Source: DATCLS01 sp036563805 | GTDB taxonomy: Bacteria > Actinomycetota > Acidimicrobiia > Acidimicrobiales > VFJN01 | DNA length: 64,000 nucleotides | Reading direction: 5' to 3' | Assembly: GCA_036563805.1 (NCBI GenBank) | Contig: DATCLS010000056.1 | Span: 8,542 to 72,541, forward strand | Shown here: positions 25,457 through 34,400 of the stretch, one piece after another | Layout of the letters: each line of letters starts with the position of its first letter | Numbering within the stretch: the stretch's first letter is position 1 | The notes under the pieces: generated by a model | What the model was told of the DNA's origin: nothing | The model's database searches: none | The model's input: the letters and a program-made list of their open reading frames with translations, nothing else | Made by a program: the position numbers and the translations under genes

Positions 25457-26146
25457 TCAGATCCAGTCGCCGTCGATGACGGTGGTGCCGCGGATGCCGG
25501 CCTCGATGGCAGCCAGGCGGCGGGCGTAGTCCTCGCTGTCGATGTCGTTGGCCCACATCACGATGGCGTCCTCGTGGTTGTCGGGGTAGTAGTTCCGGCG
25601 CACGCCGGCCGGCACGAACCCGAACCGCTGGTACAGCGCCTGGGCCCCCGAGTTGCTCACCCGCACCTCGAGCGTGAGGCTCTGGCTCCCCCGGTGGATG
25701 GCGGCCCGGGCGAGCGCCAGCAGCAGCCGGGTGGCGATGCCCTGCCGCTGCCAGTCGGGGTCGACGACGATCGTCGTGATGTGGCTCTCGTCGACGCCGT
25801 GGAACAGCCCGGCGTAGCCGACGATCGTCCCACCGACGCGGGCGACCAGGTAGACCCGGGTCGACCGCTGGTTGATCTCGCTGAGGAACAGCCCGAACGA
25901 CCAGGGGCGGGGATAGACGCGCTGCTCGATCCGCACGACCGCCCGGAGGTGGCGGCGTCGCATGGGCGTGATCCGGACGTCGAGGCCGGCCGACCCCACC
26001 CCGCCGGGCGCCGCGTCGGCGATCACGGCCCCGCGCCCCGCTGCCCGCTCGGGCCGCCGCCGCAGGCGAAACCAGCGCCGTAGACCAGCGCTGCGCCGCA
26101 GACGAAACCAGCGCCGCAGACCAAACCCACGCCCGAGCGCACCCAC
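25457..26146 (-). CDS. rimI: Ribosomal protein S18 alanine N-acetyltransferase RimI
   Basis: GNAT acetyltransferase. The conserved domain begins near residue 55 (VRITPMRRRHLRAVVRIEQ) with PWS, acetyl-CoA loop DPDWQRQGIATRLL, and YQRFGFVPAGVRRNYY. As drawn (GTG 26146, 229 aa) it has a roughly 50-residue Arg/Trp-rich N-terminal extension containing a duplicated LRRWFRLRR unit; the true start may be an internal GTG close to the domain, since RimI is usually about 150-170 aa. Follows tsaB after 19 nt, the standard tsaE-tsaB-rimI order. Confidence 0.88.
   Translation of the reverse strand: MGALGRGFGLRRWFRLRRSAGLRRWFRLRRRPERAAGRGAVIADAAPGGVGSAGLDVRITPMRRRHLRAVVRIEQRVYPRPWSFGLFLSEINQRSTRVYLVARVGGTIVGYAGLFHGVDESHITTIVVDPDWQRQGIATRLLLALARAAIHRGSQSLTLEVRVSNSGAQALYQRFGFVPAGVRRNYYPDNHEDAIVMWANDIDSEDYARRLAAIEAGIRGTTVIDGDWI
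26059..26123 (-). repeat. Two 29-bp direct repeats at the rimI 5' end
   Basis: Copies at 26059-26087 and 26095-26123, 27 of 29 identical, offset 36 bp (12 codons). They encode the doubled LRRWFRLRR if that part is translated. Confidence 0.8.
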
Positions 26147-26165
26147 ACGACCGCGCCCCGCCCGC

Positions 26166-26879
26166 TCATGCCGGCTCTCGGTGGACGCCGTGCCGCATCG
26201 CCCAGTTCACCTCGGCGTCGGGCTTGCGCAGGTAGACCGGCTCGAGGTCGGAGGGCTGCACGAACTCCTCACGCAGCGCCTGGGCGTGGGCCAGCTGCAC
26301 CAGCGAGGCCGCCGACGGGTACGCCAGGCCCTGGTCGGCCACCTCGACCGTGTCGAGCACCGTGAAGGCCTCGGCGTAGCGAAGGGCCCCGTCGCCCACG
26401 AGCAGGACGTCCTCGCCGGTGGCCTGGAGGTCGCTGGCCAGGTCGGCGGGCGGGCACACCCGGGGCTCGTCCAGCCGCTGGATCCCGCCCGGCACCTGCC
26501 GGTAGCAGGCCGTGAACACCTCGCCCCGGCGGGCGTCGAGGGCGACGGCGACGAGCCGGGGGCTCCACCGCACCGGCAGGGCCACGAGGTCGAGGCTGGA
26601 CACCCCGATCATCGGCACCCGCAGCGCGTGGGCGAGCGCCTTGCCGGTGGCGATGCCGACCCGCAGGCCGGTGAACAGCCCGGGACCGACGTCGACGGCC
26701 ACGCAGCCGAGGTCGGTCAGGTCGATGCGGGCTTGGCGGCGGAGGAAGTCGATCGCCGGGGTCAGCGACTCGGCGTGGCGCCGGTCGCGACTGGTGTGGA
26801 CGGAGGCCAGCACGCCCTCGTGGCCGCCGATGGCGCAGCCGACCTGCATGGTCGAGGTGGTGATGCCGAGGATCAGCAC
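26166..26879 (-). CDS. tsaB: tRNA threonylcarbamoyladenosine biosynthesis protein TsaB
   Basis: 237 aa ASKHA-fold partner of TsaD. Starts at GTG 26879 (MLILGITTSTMQVGCAI), which overlaps the tsaE stop by 7 nt; the longer opening upstream is inside tsaE. Family features: FTGLRVGIATGKAL, DARRGEVFTACY and a C-terminal VYLRKPDAE. TsaB scaffolds the t6A complex and lacks the metal-binding HxxxH of TsaD. Confidence 0.94.
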   Translation of the reverse strand: MLILGITTSTMQVGCAIGGHEGVLASVHTSRDRRHAESLTPAIDFLRRQARIDLTDLGCVAVDVGPGLFTGLRVGIATGKALAHALRVPMIGVSSLDLVALPVRWSPRLVAVALDARRGEVFTACYRQVPGGIQRLDEPRVCPPADLASDLQATGEDVLLVGDGALRYAEAFTVLDTVEVADQGLAYPSAASLVQLAHAQALREEFVQPSDLEPVYLRKPDAEVNWAMRHGVHREPA

Positions 26880-27394
26880 GGACGCTCCTGCCCGGTGAAG
26901 GGGGCCAGCGCGGCCGCCAGCTCGCGGTCGCGGGCGTGCCACGAGGGACCGACCCGGCGCAGCGCCACACGGCGCTCGTCGTCGCCGGTGCCGAAGGTCA
27001 GGCGGACCTCCAGGTAGTCGGACGGCAGGGCCGGCAGGATGGCGTCACCCCACTCGATGAGCACGACCCCGTCGTCGTCGAGCAGCTCGGACAGGCCCAG
27101 GTCGAGCACCTCGGCCATCTGGTCGAGCCGGTACACGTCGAGGTGGTGCATGCGGAGCCGCCCCTGGTACTCCTGCGCCAGCGTGAAGGTCGGGCTGGTG
27201 ATCGGCTCGGTCACACCGAGCCCGGCGCCGAAGCCCTGGGCGAACGCGGTCTTGCCGGCCCCGAGGTCGCCGGCCAGCAGCAGCAGGTCGCCCGGCCGGG
27301 CCAGGGTGGCCAGCGCGGCGGCCAGCCGGCGGGTCTCGTCGACCGACGACGTGCAGACGACCAGCTCGGGGGCGCGCTCGCTCACGGCCGGCAC
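26873..27394 (-). CDS. tsaE: tRNA threonylcarbamoyladenosine biosynthesis ATPase TsaE
   Basis: 173 aa P-loop ATPase with Walker A GDLGAGKT at residues 42-49, SPTFTLAQEY, HHLDVYRL and IEWGD. It drives turnover of the TsaB-TsaD complex. GTG start at 27394 (a second GTG at codon 4 is possible). Overlaps tsaB by 7 nt. Confidence 0.95.
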   Translation of the reverse strand: MPAVSERAPELVVCTSSVDETRRLAAALATLARPGDLLLLAGDLGAGKTAFAQGFGAGLGVTEPITSPTFTLAQEYQGRLRMHHLDVYRLDQMAEVLDLGLSELLDDDGVVLIEWGDAILPALPSDYLEVRLTFGTGDDERRVALRRVGPSWHARDRELAAALAPFTGQERPC

Positions 27395-27484
27395 CCCAGC
27401 GCTGGCCAGGAGGGCGTGGACACCGGCGCGAGCCTACTGAGCGCGGCGAGCCACCCGGACGACCACGGTCATCGGGCCCGTCCC

Positions 27485-28345
27485 TCAGGAGGGGCCGGAC
27501 AGGGACCGGATCGCCTCCGCCACCGCGTGGACCGTCAGGGCCCGCACGGTGTCGACGTCGGCCTCGACCCCGCCGCCGTCCGTCCGGACCGAGGCGGCCA
27601 CGAAGGCGTCGCCGTCGTAGCGGGTGTGGGCCGGGAACACGGCCCGGGCCAGCCCGTCGTGGGCGCCCTGGGCGAGGCGGTGGCAGCCGAGCTTGTCGAG
27701 CCGGGCGTTCGTGGCGACCAAGCCGATGGTGGTGTTGAGGCCCCAGCCGGCCCGCGGCCCGGGCGGGGCGTGGCGGGCGTTCTCGTCGGGCGCCCCGGGC
27801 GTGCCGGCGGCGTTCACCGCCACGAGCGCCGCCACCCGCAGGTCGCCGACGGCGGCCGCCGCCGACACGAGGCCGCCCGGCCGCCGCTCGCCGGGCGTGC
27901 CGGTGCCCACGGTGGCGCCGGTGCCGGCGCCCACCCGGCCCAGCTCGACCGGCCCGTCGGTGGCGGCTCGGCAGGCGGCGTAGCCGGCCTCGGCCCCGGG
28001 CCGGACGGTGGCGTCGCCGACGCCCAGGTCGTACAGGGCCAGCGTGGGGACGATCGGGACCCGGCCGGCGGGCGTCTCGACGCCGACGCCCGCCTCCTCG
28101 CAGAAGCGCATGACGCCGTCGGCCGCGGCCAGCCCGAACGCCGAGCCGCCGGTGAGCACGACGGCGTCGATGCGCTCGACGGCCCGGCCGGGGTCGAGCA
28201 GCTCGATGTCGCGGCTGGCCGGGGCCCCGCCCCGCACCTCGCCGGACGCCACCGCCGTCCCGGGGAACAGCACGACCGTGCACCCGGTGGCGGCGCGGGC
28301 GTCGGTCCAGTGGCCCACCCTCAGGCCGGGGACGTCGGTGATCAC
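27485..28345 (-). CDS. P1 family (DmpA/S58-type) peptidase
   Basis: 286 aa. N-terminal GLRVGHWTD, GGAPASRD, VLTGGSAFGLAAADGV and the family GLNTTIGLVATNA segment that contains the Thr/Ser nucleophile region where these enzymes self-cleave into alpha and beta chains. Known relatives are N-terminal-nucleophile aminopeptidases; substrate unknown here. No signal peptide. It sits between alr and tsaE, an unusual place, with gaps of 67 and 90 nt. Confidence 0.88.
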   Translation of the reverse strand: MITDVPGLRVGHWTDARAATGCTVVLFPGTAVASGEVRGGAPASRDIELLDPGRAVERIDAVVLTGGSAFGLAAADGVMRFCEEAGVGVETPAGRVPIVPTLALYDLGVGDATVRPGAEAGYAACRAATDGPVELGRVGAGTGATVGTGTPGERRPGGLVSAAAAVGDLRVAALVAVNAAGTPGAPDENARHAPPGPRAGWGLNTTIGLVATNARLDKLGCHRLAQGAHDGLARAVFPAHTRYDGDAFVAASVRTDGGGVEADVDTVRALTVHAVAEAIRSLSGPS

Positions 28346-28412
28346 GGCCCCACCCCCGAGCGCACCCGCATCCCCGGGCCCACACGCACCCTCGCTCTCA
28401 CGGAACCTCCGG

Positions 28413-29543
28413 TCACCGGTAGCGGCGGCCGACCCGGGGGCCGACCGCGCACACGACTTCGTAGGCGATCGTGCCCAGCCGCTCGGCCCACTCGTCGGGC
28501 GTGATGCGCTCGTCGCCCTGGGCCCCGAGCAGCACGACGGGGTCGCCGGGGCGCACCTCGGCGTCGGGGCCGCAGTCGACCATGACCTGGTCCATGGTGA
28601 CGACGCCCACCATCGGCCGGCGCCGGCCGCCGATCAGGACCTCCTGGCCCCGCAGCGGCAGCGACCGGAACACGCCGTCGGCGTAGCCGATGGGCACGGT
28701 GGCGACGACCGTGTCGCACGGGACCCGCTGGTGGTGGCCGTAGGACACGGCCTCGCCGGCCCGGACCCGCTTCACGAACGACACCTCGGACGCCAGCGTC
28801 AGCGCCGGCCGCAGGTCGGCCAGGCCGGCGAGGGCGGGGGCCGGCGGGATGCCGTAGACGGCGATGCCGCACCGCACCATGTCGAACCGGGTGGCGGGGT
28901 GGGCGATGGCGCCGGCCGAGTTGGCCATGTGGACGATGCCGGGGTCGATGCCGGCCGCCTTCAGGTTGTCGAGGACCGCCCCGAACCGGACGAGCTGCTC
29001 GTCGGTGAACGGGTTGTCGGGCTCGTCGGCCACCGGCAGGTGGGTGAGCACGCCTTCGAGCCGCAGCTCGGGGCGGGAGGCCACGTCGCCGACGACGGCC
29101 ACGGCGTCCGCCGGCTCGAGGCCGACCCGGCGCATGCCGGTGTCGACCTTCACGTGGACCGGCACCGGTCCGGACGGCGCCGCCCCCCGCTGGGGTCGGG
29201 CGCGGGCCGCCCGCGCCACCGCCTCGATGACCGGCGGGCTGTAGAGCGTCAGGCGGGCCCCGGTGGCCAGCGCGTCGTCGATCTCGTCGATGCGGGGCTC
29301 GGACAGCAGCAGGATGGGCGCCTCGATGCCGGCGTCGCGCAGGGCGACGGCCTCGTCGACCTGGGCGACCGCCAGCCAGTCGGCCCCGGCCTCCAGCGCC
29401 GCCCGGCCCACCGGCGCGGCCCCGTGTCCGTAGCCGTTGGCCTTGACCACCGCGCACAGGCGGGCCGGTGCCACCATCCGCCGGAGCGTCGTCACGTTGT
29501 GCGCCACCGCCCCGAGGTCGATCTCGGCCCAGGCCCTAGCCAT
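28413..29543 (-). CDS. alr: Alanine racemase
   Basis: PLP enzyme making D-Ala for peptidoglycan. 376 aa from ATG 29543 (MARAWAEIDLGAVAHN); the start overlaps nnr by 8 nt. PLP Lys34 in VVKANGYGHG, catalytic Tyr in SYGHHQR, HVKVDTGMRRVG, and C-terminal MVGVVTMDQVMVD. Part of a wall-precursor run with nnr, acpS, glmS and glmM. Confidence 0.97.
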   Translation of the reverse strand: MARAWAEIDLGAVAHNVTTLRRMVAPARLCAVVKANGYGHGAAPVGRAALEAGADWLAVAQVDEAVALRDAGIEAPILLLSEPRIDEIDDALATGARLTLYSPPVIEAVARAARARPQRGAAPSGPVPVHVKVDTGMRRVGLEPADAVAVVGDVASRPELRLEGVLTHLPVADEPDNPFTDEQLVRFGAVLDNLKAAGIDPGIVHMANSAGAIAHPATRFDMVRCGIAVYGIPPAPALAGLADLRPALTLASEVSFVKRVRAGEAVSYGHHQRVPCDTVVATVPIGYADGVFRSLPLRGQEVLIGGRRRPMVGVVTMDQVMVDCGPDAEVRPGDPVVLLGAQGDERITPDEWAERLGTIAYEVVCAVGPRVGRRYR

Positions 29544-30969
29544 CGGACACCTCCTGGCGGCCGCGACCGGGACCGCCGCGCCGGCTGGCGGCCTCCGAAC
29601 CCGAACCCCCGGCCCGCGCCCGGGCCAGGGCCGCCGGCAGCGCCGCCGCCACGTCGGAGGCCACCAGCCCCTCGGCCGGGCCCTCGAGGGCGGCGGTGCC
29701 GTGCAGCCAGGCGCCGGCGGCCGCCGCCTCCGGCGCCGGGACGCCACGGGCCAGCAGGGCGGCGATGACGCCGGCCAGCACGTCGCCGGTGCCAGCGGTG
29801 GCCAGGCGCTGGTCGCCGGCGGTGGACAGCAGGACGCGTCCCCCCGGCTCGGCCACGACCGTCGTCGGCCCCTTGAGCAGGACGACGGCGCCGGTGTGGG
29901 CCGCCAGGTCGCGGGCCGCGGCGCAGCGGTCGGGCCCCGGCGGGCCGCCGGCCAGCCGGGCGAACTCGCCGTCGTGCGGGGTGAGCACCACCGGGGCGTC
30001 GGTCCGCCGCCGGGACACCAGCTCGGCGGCCCGGGGACCGAGGGCGGTCAGGCCGTCGCCGTCGACCACCGTCGGCACGCCGCCGTCCGCCACCAGCTGG
30101 CAGACGGCCGCCTCGGTGGGCGCCGACAGGCCGAGGCCGGGCCCGACGACCAGCGCCCCCGCCCGGTCGAGCTGCTCGAGCACCGCGGTCTCCCAGCCGG
30201 CGGTGGGGACGGGCACGGCGACGGCCTCGGTCGGCAGCCGGGGGTCGTGCTCGAGCCCCGGGGTCGCCACCCGGACCATGCCGGCCCCGGCCCGATAGGC
30301 GGCGGTGGCGGCCAGGTGGGCGGCGCCGGTCATGCCCGGCGACCCGCCGGCGACCACGACGGCCGCCTTCCACTTGTGGGCGTCGGGGGCCCGGGCCGGG
30401 ACGGCCGCGGCGACGTCGGCGGACTCGACCACGAACGTGCAGGCGCGGGACACGTCGAGGCCGATGTCGGCCACCACCACCTCGCCGGCCAGGGCGCGCC
30501 CGGGGTGGAAAAGCAGCCCCGGCTTCAGGGCGGCGAACGTGACGGTGAGCCGGGCGGCCGCCGGCTCGCCCGCGGCCTCGCCGGTCAGGCCGCTGACCCC
30601 GCTCGGGATGTCGACGGCCAGGACCGGGGCGCCGCCGGCGTCGGGGGGCCGGTAGGTGCCCCGGAAGCCCGTGCCGTAGGCGGCGTCGATCACGAGGTCG
30701 CTGGGCGGGACCCGGTCGGGCGCGTCGGCGGCCGGGATCACCCGGACCCGCACGCCCCGCCGGGCCAGGCGCCGGGCGGCGTCGCGCCCGTCGTTGCCGT
30801 TGTTGCCCTTGCCGGCGACCACGGTCACGCGCCGGCCGTAGGTGCCGCCGAGCAGGGCGAGGGCGTGGCGGGCGACGGCCGCCCCGGCCCGCCCGATCAG
30901 GACCTCCACCGGTTCGGGGGCCGCCGCGTCGATGGCGGCCATCTCCTCGGGAGTGACGACGGGAATCAT
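29536..30969 (-). CDS. nnr: Bifunctional NAD(P)H-hydrate epimerase / ADP-dependent dehydratase
   Basis: Repairs hydrated NADH/NADPH. 477 aa. N-terminal YjeF epimerase domain (to about 200) with GKGNNGNDGRDAAR and DIPSGVSGLTG; C-terminal ribokinase-fold dehydratase (about 205-455) with AGGSPGMTGAAHLA, TPHDGEFARL, LKGPTTVV and the catalytic TAGTGDVLAG loop. Gly/Arg-rich short tail. ATG at 30969, 13 nt after acpS; overlaps alr. Same acpS-nnr-alr order as in many actinobacteria. Confidence 0.95.
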   Translation of the reverse strand: MIPVVTPEEMAAIDAAAPEPVEVLIGRAGAAVARHALALLGGTYGRRVTVVAGKGNNGNDGRDAARRLARRGVRVRVIPAADAPDRVPPSDLVIDAAYGTGFRGTYRPPDAGGAPVLAVDIPSGVSGLTGEAAGEPAAARLTVTFAALKPGLLFHPGRALAGEVVVADIGLDVSRACTFVVESADVAAAVPARAPDAHKWKAAVVVAGGSPGMTGAAHLAATAAYRAGAGMVRVATPGLEHDPRLPTEAVAVPVPTAGWETAVLEQLDRAGALVVGPGLGLSAPTEAAVCQLVADGGVPTVVDGDGLTALGPRAAELVSRRRTDAPVVLTPHDGEFARLAGGPPGPDRCAAARDLAAHTGAVVLLKGPTTVVAEPGGRVLLSTAGDQRLATAGTGDVLAGVIAALLARGVPAPEAAAAGAWLHGTAALEGPAEGLVASDVAAALPAALARARAGGSGSEAASRRGGPGRGRQEVSDG

Positions 30970-30982
30970 GCCGGCGGCGACC

Positions 30983-31357
30983 TTACGACCCCGCCCAGGC
31001 GACGACCATCGCCTGGGCCATCGACGCCGTGTGGGTCAGGCTCAGGTGCCAGGCGGTGATGCCCCGCTCGGCGGCGAGCCGGGCCGCGTCGCCGTGGAGC
31101 ACGAGGCTCGGCGCCCCGGACGAGGCGGCGACGACCTCGATCGCCCGCATCGGGCACGCCCCGATGCCGACGCCCATGGCCTTCATCACCGCCTCCTTGG
31201 CGGCGAAGCGGGCCGCGTAGCGCTGGGACGGGTCGCGGCGCTTCTCACAGTGGGCGCGCTCGGCGTCGGTGAACACCCGGGTGCCGAACGACGGCGTCCG
31301 GGCCAGCGTCTTGCGCATGCGGTCGACCTCGCACAGGTCGACCCCGACGCCGGCCAC
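30983..31357 (-). CDS. acpS: Holo-[acyl-carrier-protein] synthase
   Basis: Transfers 4'-phosphopantetheine from CoA to ACP. 124 aa from GTG 31357, the only usable start after the glmS stop. Metal-binding Asp7 (GVDLCEVDR) and Glu55 (RFAAKEAVMKAMG), plus the C-terminal WHLSLTHTASMAQA. The long frame that extends it upstream runs antiparallel through glmS in another frame and is not coding. No obvious Shine-Dalgarno. Confidence 0.93.
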   Translation of the reverse strand: MAGVGVDLCEVDRMRKTLARTPSFGTRVFTDAERAHCEKRRDPSQRYAARFAAKEAVMKAMGVGIGACPMRAIEVVAASSGAPSLVLHGDAARLAAERGITAWHLSLTHTASMAQAMVVAWAGS

Positions 31358-31401
31358 CCGGCCGGACCCGGGTCCCGGCAGGGGCCCCGACCCTGCACCG
31401 C

Positions 31402-34400
31402 CTACGCCAGGCGCCACCGGTCGGCGAGCTGGTTGATCGGCTCGGTCAGCAGGTTCTCGACCGGCACCTGGGCCAGCACGTCCTCGCGGAACGTCGGCTC
31501 GGTCTCGAGCACGGCGTCGCGCAGCACCGCGTAGCGGTTGCGGTAGCCCTGGAGCACGCCGCGGGCCGTCGCCTCGGGCAGGTGGGGCGCGAACCGCACG
31601 TGCAACAGGGTGATGCCGACCGTCTGGCCGTCCTTGACCTCGGGGACGATGACGATGGGTCGGCCGTCGCGCCGGCCCTTGGCCACGAGGATCTCGCGCT
31701 CGTTGGCCACCCGGTGCTTGGTGCCCCGCAGCTCGGGCGACCGCTCGGTGCGGCTGGCCAGGTCGAGGGCGATGCCGCCCCGGTCGACGACCGTGATCGT
31801 CGCCGGGCCGCCGACCGCCTGCGGGTTCTCGATGCGGTAGCGCGTGTAGCCCCGGACCTCGGCGATCGCCGGGCTGACGTCGGCCAGCGTGCGCAGCACC
31901 CGGTAGGTGAGCCGGTCGCGGGGCGCTCCGGCCCGCAGCGTGGCGGCCACCAGCGGGACGTCGAGCAGCGTCTCGTCGCTGCGGGAGATGCCCACGGTGA
32001 CGGTCTTGGCCTGGTGCTTGATGGCGTCGATCGGGCGGGTCAGCTCCTCGATGGCCCGGGTCAGCGCCGCGGTCAGGTCGTCGACCAGCACGGCGGGCGT
32101 GCCGACCTTGCCCTCGTCGAGCTGGTAGGCGTCGAGCGGGACCACCCCGAGCACGTAGCGGAACAGCGTGCCCAGCCGCACCGCGGTCGACGCCTCGAGG
32201 TGGCCGTCGTAGCTGCCCACCCGCAGCTCGTCGAAGTAGCGGCGGGCGACCGGCTCGACGTGGGGCCGCAGGCGCCGGAGCAGGGTGTCGCCGTCGCCCC
32301 GCACGCCGCCGCCCACCACGGCCTCGACCGCGGCCCGGGCCTCGCGCAGCGGCCGGGCCAGCGCGTCGATGGCGAGCGCCGCCTCGTAGCCGAACAGGTG
32401 GCCGGCCATGGCCGAGAGCACGAAGGCGAGCTGGGGGTTGGTCTCGGGGACCGGCAGGACGGCCAGCGCGGCCGCGAACCGGGCCTGGCCGTCGGTGGCG
32501 ATCACCACCGGCGACGCCTTGTGGGCGCGGTAGATCGCCACCTCCTTGGCGACGTCGTCGGCCGTGGACCCGGTGAGGCCGGCGGCGCACACGAGGATCA
32601 GCGGCTCGGCCGAGAGGTCGATGTGCTTCTTGTCCTCGGTGCGGTCGCAGGCGATCGACTTGTAGCAGAGCTCGGACAGCTTGATCCGCACCTCGGCGGC
32701 GGCGATCCGGTTGGCGCCGTTGCCGACGACGGCCCAGTAGCGCTTGGGGGGCGCCAGCGTGTGGGCGGCCTCGGCGATCGTGGGCCGGCGCTCGAGGACG
32801 CTGGCCATGGCGTCGGGCAGGTCGCGCAGGGCGGCGAGCACGTCCTGGTCCAGGGCGCAGTCGAGCTCGGTCGCTACGGCGTGGGCCAGCAGGAACCCGG
32901 CCGCCACCTGGCTGTAGAACGCCTTGGTCGAGGCGACCGACATCTCGACGTCGCGCCCGTCGGACGTGTAGAGCACGCCGTCGGCCTTGTCGGTCAGGTC
33001 GCTGCCCCGGCGGTTGACGATGGCGACGACCGCCGCGCCCCGGGCCCGGACCAGGTCGACGGTGCGGTTGGTGTCGGTCGTCGTGCCCGACTGGCTGATG
33101 GCCACGACCAGCGTGTCGTCCATGGACGGGCGGAGGCCGAAGCCGGACAGCTCGGTGGCCGGCATCGCCTCGACGGTCACGCCGGTCGTCGGGCCGCAGG
33201 CCCGGCGCAGCGCGGCGGCCAGCGCCTCGCCGGCCACCGCGGCCGTGCCCTGGCCGATGGCGACGACGCTGCGGATCTCGCCGGACCGGAGCCGCGCCCG
33301 CACCTCGTCGGGCAGGGCGTCGGGCGGCAGCACGACCTCGAGCTTCCCGTCGCGCTCGACGAGCTTGCCCCGCAACGTCTTGCGGAAGCTGTCGGGCGCC
33401 TCGGTGATCTCCTTGAGCAGGAAGTGGGGGAAGTCGCCCCGGTCGATGTCGCGGGTCGTGATCTCGGCGGTGACCAGCTCGGACTCGGTCACCGGGAGCG
33501 GCGTGCCGTCGTAGGCCAGGCGCTCGATACCGTCGAGCGAGCCGGCCTTGGCCCCGTCGAGGACGACGATCTGGCCCCGGCTGGCCGTCGGGTTGTCGGG
33601 ATTGGCGGGCGTCTCGCCGTCCATCCGCAGGTAGCGGTCGGTCATCTCGATGACGCCGTACGGCTCGCTGGCGACGACGTAGGCGCCGTCGGCCACGCCC
33701 ACGTACAGCGCCTGGCCGCTGCCCCGGAGGGCCAGCAGCACCTTGTCGGGGTCGCCGGACGCGCAGGCGCCGATCGCCACCGACCCCTCGAAGCCGGCGA
33801 CCGTGTCGCGGAAGGCCGCCGTGAGCTCCTCGCCGGCCGCCAGCCGGCGGGACACCAGGGTGGGGATGACCTTGGCGTCGGTCGTGATCTCGGGGGCGAT
33901 GCGCAGCCCCTCGGCCGCCTTGAGGTCGGCGAAGTTGTCCACGTCGCCGTTGAGGGCGGCGGCCACGTACGGACCGCTCTCGTCGCCCAGCTCGAGGTTG
34001 TCGAGCGGGTGGGTGTTGGCCTGGGAGATGATGCCGACCGAGGCCCACCGGGTGTGGCCGAGCACGACGGCGCGGGCGTCGTCGGACGACAGCGCCAGGC
34101 GGAGCAGGTCGTCGGCCCGGATGGCGTTGCGCAGCTCGCGGGTGTTGTCGCCCAGCTCGCCGATCTCGGCCGCGGCCTTGTAGACGAACGCCAGGCAGCC
34201 GTCGACGACCCGGACCGAGCCCGACCGGAACAGCGGGTCGCCGGCCCGGTTGGCCATCAGCCCGGCGACGGCCGGGCTCTCGAGGTCGAGGCCGTGGTCG
34301 CGGACCAGCACGTGGAGGCCGGCCGAGTCGCGCCCCCGTACCTCGAGCCGGTCGATGGCGGACAGGGCCTGCTGGATGGACGTGTAGGCCTCGATGGCGG

